Assembly (NCBI GenBank): GCA_964618455.1
Contig: CAZUAQ010000003.1
Span: forward strand, 1 to 64,000
Length of the DNA: 64,000 nucleotides
Direction of reading: 5' to 3'
DNA from: CAZUAQ01 sp964618455
GTDB lineage: Bacteria; Planctomycetota; Phycisphaerae; UBA1845; PWPN01
How positions within the stretch are numbered: the stretch's first letter is position 1; every line of letters starts with the position of its first letter. Below the pieces are notes generated by a model. It saw nothing but the letters and a program-made list of their open reading frames with translations, was not told the origin of the DNA and did no database searches. The position numbers were made by a program, and so were the translations under genes. Of the stretch, positions 60,332 through 64,000 are shown piece by piece.

Positions 60332-60757
60332 ATGTTCCCATTCGAAGAACAATCGGTCGAGCGTCCCGGCGTGATGCTGATGTCGTTCGGATTCAAGTAT
60401 GGACTTCCCCGCGCGAACTACTACTTCGACGTGGGTTTCATCAAGAATCCGGCGCGCGAATCACGGTGGGGGTTCTTTGCCGAGGCGGACGATCGCATGC
60501 GGACGTACGTGCTCGGCCAGGAGGAGGTTCGCCGGTTCGTTGAGCTGACGTTGCCGCTGTTGATCCATCTGTCGGGTCTGGACCAGAACCAGGTCTTTGC
60601 CTTCGGATGCAACGCGGGACGGCATCGCAGCACCATTCTCGTGGAAGAGTTGAGTCGATTACTCGAAGAATCAGGGGTGAAAACCCATGTCCATCACCGC
60701 GACCTTAACATCGCCGCCGGAAGCGTCTCCGAAACTTGTCTGGGACAGCCGGGGTGA
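60332..60757 (+). CDS. Stand-alone RapZ C-terminal domain protein
   Basis: A 141-residue protein that matches only the C-terminal domain of RapZ, the RNA adapter that senses glucosamine-6-phosphate in E. coli. Conserved pieces are SFGFKYGLPRANYYFDVGFIKNP (key SFG.K.G.P..A...FDV.F..NP), FGCNAGRHRSTILVEEL (RapZ: GCTGGxHRSV) and THVHHRDL. The N-terminal P-loop ATPase domain of RapZ is absent, and it is not truncated by a frameshift. ATG 60332 has AGGGAG before it. The last 71 bp overlap the next gene. Possible role: sensor or enzyme for an amino sugar in the glycan pathway. Confidence 0.75.
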   Translation: MFPFEEQSVERPGVMLMSFGFKYGLPRANYYFDVGFIKNPARESRWGFFAEADDRMRTYVLGQEEVRRFVELTLPLLIHLSGLDQNQVFAFGCNAGRHRSTILVEELSRLLEESGVKTHVHHRDLNIAAGSVSETCLGQPG

Positions 60758-62453
60758 ACTGCTGCCGCTGACCCCGCATCCGGCGGTGGAACGCGAAGCG
60801 GACGTGGCCGCCATCGTCGTGAGCCGCAACCGACCCGACCTGGCGGCGCAGATGGTGCGCCAACTCCAGGTCATGGGGCAGAATCTGCGCATGGATACGT
60901 ACGTGATCGAAATGGGCTCGGACCCGGAGAAACGCTCTCCCGACTGCACGTTTCATTACGACGATCCGGATTTCCGTGGCAAGTGCTACGGTCACAACGT
61001 CGGCCTCCGGATCGCGCGGGCCAATGCACGGTACCGCTACTACTGGATCCTGATGAACGACCTCATCTTCGAGGAGGGTGTGGATACGATCGGGGAACTG
61101 GTGCGCATCGCCGACGCGAACCCGGAGATCGGGATCCTCAGCCCGACCGAGCCGACAAGCTCCTACGAAGGGGCGCAGCCGCAGGCGAAAGGCGATCACC
61201 ACCTTGTTTCGACGTGCGACTACCTGGCGCTGCTGGTCAGGGCGGATTGCGTGGATCAGGTCGGGTTCCTCAATCCGACATTCAAGTACTGCTGGGGCGC
61301 GATTCACGAGCTGGCCTACAAGCTTAATAGCCAGGATTATCGCGTAGCCTACTGCGATCATGTCACGATGCTGCATCTCGGTGGCACGACCTACGGTCAA
61401 GCGAAGAACACGCCTCCGCGCGACGAGTACAAGCGCCGCGCGAAGCAGTTCGCCGCCCGCTATTTCGTGGAACACTACGGCAATGCGTGGGATGAGCTCT
61501 TCAGTCGCGTGCTGCCGGCAGGTATCAAGGAGAACACGTTCCGCCGTCATCGGCAAATCTGGGAGGCCGGGCAGCGCCCTGCATCGGACGCCGATCTTGG
61601 GAACTCGCAGCGTGTGTTCGGCAAGATCGCCCGCTCGCTTCACTGGGTTGTCCGACCGTCGAAAGACAGCCGCGAAGACTTGAAAACACAGATCGACGCG
61701 CTGCATCCGTGGTATTACGATGTGGAAATCGGCGGTCTTCGCGTCATTCCCGGTATCGGTTCACGCCAGTCGGCGGAGGAATTGCAGGGCCGCGTGGACT
61801 ACAGAACGCATCTGCTCGTCGACGAGATTGAGAAGCGATACGACTTCCGGGGCAAGCGGCTCCTGGACGTGGCGTCGAACTGTGCGTACTGGTCGGCGCG
61901 CTACGCCGAGCGCGGCGCGATCGCACTCACCGCCATCGAAGGGCGGGCGGATTACGTCCGGCAGGGCGAGCTGTACTGGAAGCACAACCGCTTTCTCCCC
62001 GAGGACGCCTGTCGGTTCATCCAGGGCAACGTGATGGCGGAGGAGACCTGGCAGCAGGTGCAGCCGCATGCTCCGTTCGATTTCACGCTGTGCTGCGGCA
62101 TTTTGTATCACATTCCCGACTACCGATCGCTGTTGAAGATGCTGTCGGAGCACACGCGCGAGGCGGTGCTGATTGATACGCGCGTGGATTCGGAGGAATG
62201 CGTCGTGGAAGAGCCGGGCGGGTGGTGCTTCGACGCGATCGTCGAGACGCGCGAAAAGATCGTGCCGCGACTCGACGGAATCACCGACACGATGGGCGAT
62301 CTGGGTTTCACCGTGGAGCGAATTCAACCGCCGTCGATCCCTGTTCCGCAAGGGTTGCAGGGACCGGACGATTACAGCCAGGGCCATCGGGTGACGCTGT
62401 TCTGTCGGCGGAATGCCGGCACGGAAGCCGCGAATGGGGCAAGTGTCGAATGA
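60687..62453 (+). CDS. Glycosyltransferase (GT2-like)-methyltransferase fusion protein
   Basis: A 588-residue two-domain protein. Residues about 35-260 form a GT-A, GT2-like domain (AAIVVSRNRPDLAAQMV, RYRYYWILMNDLIFEE, FLNPTFKYCWGAIHELAYK). Residues about 340-575 form a class I SAM methyltransferase resembling the CmoB/DUF1698 group; its motif I is degenerate (LLDVASNCAYWS, not DxGxGxG) but motif IV/post regions (FDFTLCCGILYHIPD) are kept. It probably adds and methylates a sugar, possibly as a chain cap. The start lies inside the RapZ-like gene; later starts would remove the first strand of the GT domain. Its stop overlaps the next gene (ATGA). Confidence 0.78.
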   Translation: MSITATLTSPPEASPKLVWDSRGELLPLTPHPAVEREADVAAIVVSRNRPDLAAQMVRQLQVMGQNLRMDTYVIEMGSDPEKRSPDCTFHYDDPDFRGKCYGHNVGLRIARANARYRYYWILMNDLIFEEGVDTIGELVRIADANPEIGILSPTEPTSSYEGAQPQAKGDHHLVSTCDYLALLVRADCVDQVGFLNPTFKYCWGAIHELAYKLNSQDYRVAYCDHVTMLHLGGTTYGQAKNTPPRDEYKRRAKQFAARYFVEHYGNAWDELFSRVLPAGIKENTFRRHRQIWEAGQRPASDADLGNSQRVFGKIARSLHWVVRPSKDSREDLKTQIDALHPWYYDVEIGGLRVIPGIGSRQSAEELQGRVDYRTHLLVDEIEKRYDFRGKRLLDVASNCAYWSARYAERGAIALTAIEGRADYVRQGELYWKHNRFLPEDACRFIQGNVMAEETWQQVQPHAPFDFTLCCGILYHIPDYRSLLKMLSEHTREAVLIDTRVDSEECVVEEPGGWCFDAIVETREKIVPRLDGITDTMGDLGFTVERIQPPSIPVPQGLQGPDDYSQGHRVTLFCRRNAGTEAANGASVE

Positions 62454-63514
62454 AAAGGATGAACGCAATCCGGTCCGCGGTGAACGCCGCGCGGCGGCAG
62501 GCGGTTCGTGGCGACGCGCGGCATCGGCCGATCGCGTCGGTGCAGATCGAACTGACCAATCATTGCAATTACCGGTGCCGCTTCTGCCCGCAGGCACAGT
62601 ACCGCAAGCCGGAATTCGCGGAGGTTCCTTTCGATCGTGACAAGGGCTACATGGACGAGGAACTCTACCGCCACGTGCTCGATCAGGCGTACCATTACGC
62701 ACGGGAAATCAATTTCAGCTTCTTCGGTGAGCCGATGATGCACCCGGACTTCCTGCGATTCCTCGACCTGCTGAAGGATCGCCCCTCGGATCTCCGCGTG
62801 GTGATGAACACGAACCTGTCGTATGCGACACGCGATCATTTCGACAAGCTGATCGAGATCCACCTCGACGAACTGCGCATCAGTATCGACGCCGCCACAC
62901 CGGAGACCTACGACATCGTCCGTCCCGGGAAGCACTTCGTGAGTCTCGACGGTGCGGTGCGGGAGGGTTTCCGTTTCGATGCCATCACCGCCAAGGTGGA
63001 GCACTGGTTCCGGCGATCGGATCACCGACCGACGCGCCACGTCTACACGGTCAACAGCCGGAATCTCGACGAACTGGAAGCCTACGTGCGGCGGTGGGGC
63101 GCTTTGCTGGGATCCGATGATGTGATCCTGGCGAAGAACGTCCTGACCTATGGCGGCAAGATCGACGATACGATGATTCGCGCGCACCCGTGCAATGTGT
63201 GGGACAGTGCTTACTTGACGGTGGACTGGCGCGGCGTGGTCAGCCCGTGCAATCTCGATACGAACATGGATCTGGCCATCGGATCGATCCGCGACGCCAC
63301 GATGATTGAGCTGCACGAGAGCCGGGAGCGGCAAAGGCTGCAGGCGTTGTCCAAGGCGCGATCAATTTCGCCCTGCCGCACCTGCGTCGACGCTAACAAC
63401 TGGGAGCGCAACGTGGTGTTTCGCCGTGGGGAGGTCTGGGACGAGACCATTCGAGACAGTTTTCTCACACCGAATGAGTCGTTTGTACCGCTGTCGCTGT
63501 CGGCGGTGAAGTGA
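62450..63514 (+). CDS. Radical SAM/SPASM domain enzyme
   Basis: A 354-residue iron-sulphur enzyme. The radical SAM cluster motif is C39-N-Y-R-C43-R-F-C46. Around 85-90, FSFFGEPMMHPDF is the glycine-rich SAM region. The C-terminus has CNVWDSAYLTVDWRGVVSPC and CRTC pairs typical of SPASM/Twitch auxiliary-cluster domains. Many such enzymes sit in surface-glycan loci and modify sugars or peptides; the substrate is unknown. Four-base overlap with the fusion gene ties it to the glycan operon. Confidence 0.85.
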   Translation: MKRMNAIRSAVNAARRQAVRGDARHRPIASVQIELTNHCNYRCRFCPQAQYRKPEFAEVPFDRDKGYMDEELYRHVLDQAYHYAREINFSFFGEPMMHPDFLRFLDLLKDRPSDLRVVMNTNLSYATRDHFDKLIEIHLDELRISIDAATPETYDIVRPGKHFVSLDGAVREGFRFDAITAKVEHWFRRSDHRPTRHVYTVNSRNLDELEAYVRRWGALLGSDDVILAKNVLTYGGKIDDTMIRAHPCNVWDSAYLTVDWRGVVSPCNLDTNMDLAIGSIRDATMIELHESRERQRLQALSKARSISPCRTCVDANNWERNVVFRRGEVWDETIRDSFLTPNESFVPLSLSAVK

Positions 63515-63526
63515 TCGGAGAATGTG

Positions 63527-64000
63527 GTGACGACACGGCGACATGCGATCGATCTCTCCGCCCCGGTGCTCTTTCTGGCAAGGGGCCACTCGGGGACATC
63601 CGCGCTGGCCCGCGTGCTGGAGGCCGCCGGAATCTACATGGGCGATCCGCGCGATGCCCGATCGCTCAACACCACGTACGACTGCCTGCCGTTCACGTAT
63701 GAGTTCCAGCGCACGCTGGTGCCGGAACTGTTCACGTACGGCGAAGGCTGTCGCGTCGACGCCCGGCGGGTCACGGCGGCGGGCACGCAGTGCCTCGCGC
63801 AGCATCTCAAGAACTATCGCGGCGGAGCGTGGGGCTTCAAGACCTGCGCGGGGATGTACGCCCATCCACTCTATCGGTACTTCTTTCCTCGGGCGCGTTA
63901 TATCCACCTCGTGCGCGACGGTCGGGACGTCGTGCTCTCCGGTGAAGGGCTCTTCCACCTGACGAATCCGCATTCCCGCGAGACGCACTGGGACTATTTC
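63527..64000 (+). CDS. Sulfotransferase family protein (truncated by window edge)
   Basis: The first 158 codons of a sulfotransferase; the frame is open to the last base and has no stop. The PAPS 5'-phosphosulfate loop appears as LFLARGHSGTSALAR (about 15-29; family xRSGTT/SxL), and the 3'-phosphate motif as YIHLVRDGRDVVLS (about 125-138). It would transfer sulfate from PAPS to a carbohydrate or lipid, fitting the glycan-export operon. The start is a GTG at 63527 (or the GTG just before it) with GGAG upstream, 12 bp after the radical SAM gene. Confidence 0.82.
   Translation, partial: MTTRRHAIDLSAPVLFLARGHSGTSALARVLEAAGIYMGDPRDARSLNTTYDCLPFTYEFQRTLVPELFTYGEGCRVDARRVTAAGTQCLAQHLKNYRGGAWGFKTCAGMYAHPLYRYFFPRARYIHLVRDGRDVVLSGEGLFHLTNPHSRETHWDYF

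Noticed and set aside
58929..60341. 470-codon minus-strand frame
   Set aside because: Antisense of the Wzt ATPase gene, which is unmistakable.

Overview
This 64 kb window has high GC (roughly 60 to 65 %) and carries about 50 protein genes, nearly all intact. The last gene runs off the right edge. The gene content suggests a free-living member of the Planctomycetota; I infer this from gene families and have not tested it by phylogeny. The hints are a Tat-exported Gfo/Idh/MocA oxidoreductase, secreted proteins with dockerin-like EF-hand tails or tail-fibre-like repeats, DUF1573-thioredoxin fusions, zinc-ribbon membrane proteins, a cluster of SPFH proteins with an ABC exporter, a reduced sigma-70 factor, and a Rex regulator beside hemB. 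No rRNA, tRNA, CRISPR array, insertion sequence or prophage was recognised.

Layout. 0.5-4.5 kb (+): a Tat-secreted oxidoreductase, a GT-C type membrane glycosyltransferase, and a membrane-anchored coiled-coil protein. 4.5-16.9 kb (-): a secreted metzincin and a tail-fibre-like repeat protein, a Cache-HAMP-SpoIIE phosphatase, an MFS transporter, an O-antigen-ligase/TPR protein translationally coupled to a PduO-type cobalamin adenosyltransferase, and a CAP-domain lipoprotein. 17-21 kb: a pteridine-reductase-like SDR, a zinc-ribbon membrane protein, gpsA overlapping a nucleotidyltransferase, then an intergenic repeat with a perfect 23-bp inverted pair. 21-25 kb (-): a dockerin-tailed secreted protein, a sigma factor with its terminator, and a 931-bp gap with a possible small RNA. 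25-36.6 kb: an ABC-2 permease facing a six-gene + strand array (three SPFH proteins, ABC ATPase, ABC permease, large membrane-anchored protein). 36.6-41 kb: fxsA, a rex/zinc-ribbon/hemB operon and an exported protein of unknown function. 41-45.2 kb (+): der, then a complete corrinoid methyltransferase set (B12 protein, MtaA/UroD-type methyltransferase, MetH-activation-like protein). 45-48.9 kb: a homologue of the tRNA-queuosine mannosyltransferase family, a membrane-anchored MutS-like ATPase and a STAS protein. 49-58 kb: a secreted glycosidase-like protein, a DUF1573-thioredoxin protein with a strong terminator, CheX, a tandem metallo-beta-lactamase protein, and fumC coupled to a small membrane protein. 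58-64 kb (+): a glycan export and modification operon (Wzm, Wzt, a stand-alone RapZ C-terminal domain, a GT2-methyltransferase fusion, a radical SAM/SPASM enzyme and a truncated sulfotransferase).

How the parts fit. Three groups look like working units: the SPFH-ABC array, which may be a membrane-microdomain exporter and has no FtsH beside it; the corrinoid methyl-transfer operon, whose methyl donor is unknown; and the surface-glycan operon at the right end, in which a RapZ-like domain may sense an amino sugar. Cobalamin use recurs (adenosyltransferase near 16 kb, corrinoid operon near 43 kb). Parts of a partner-switching signal route (SpoIIE-type phosphatase, STAS protein) are present but unlinked.
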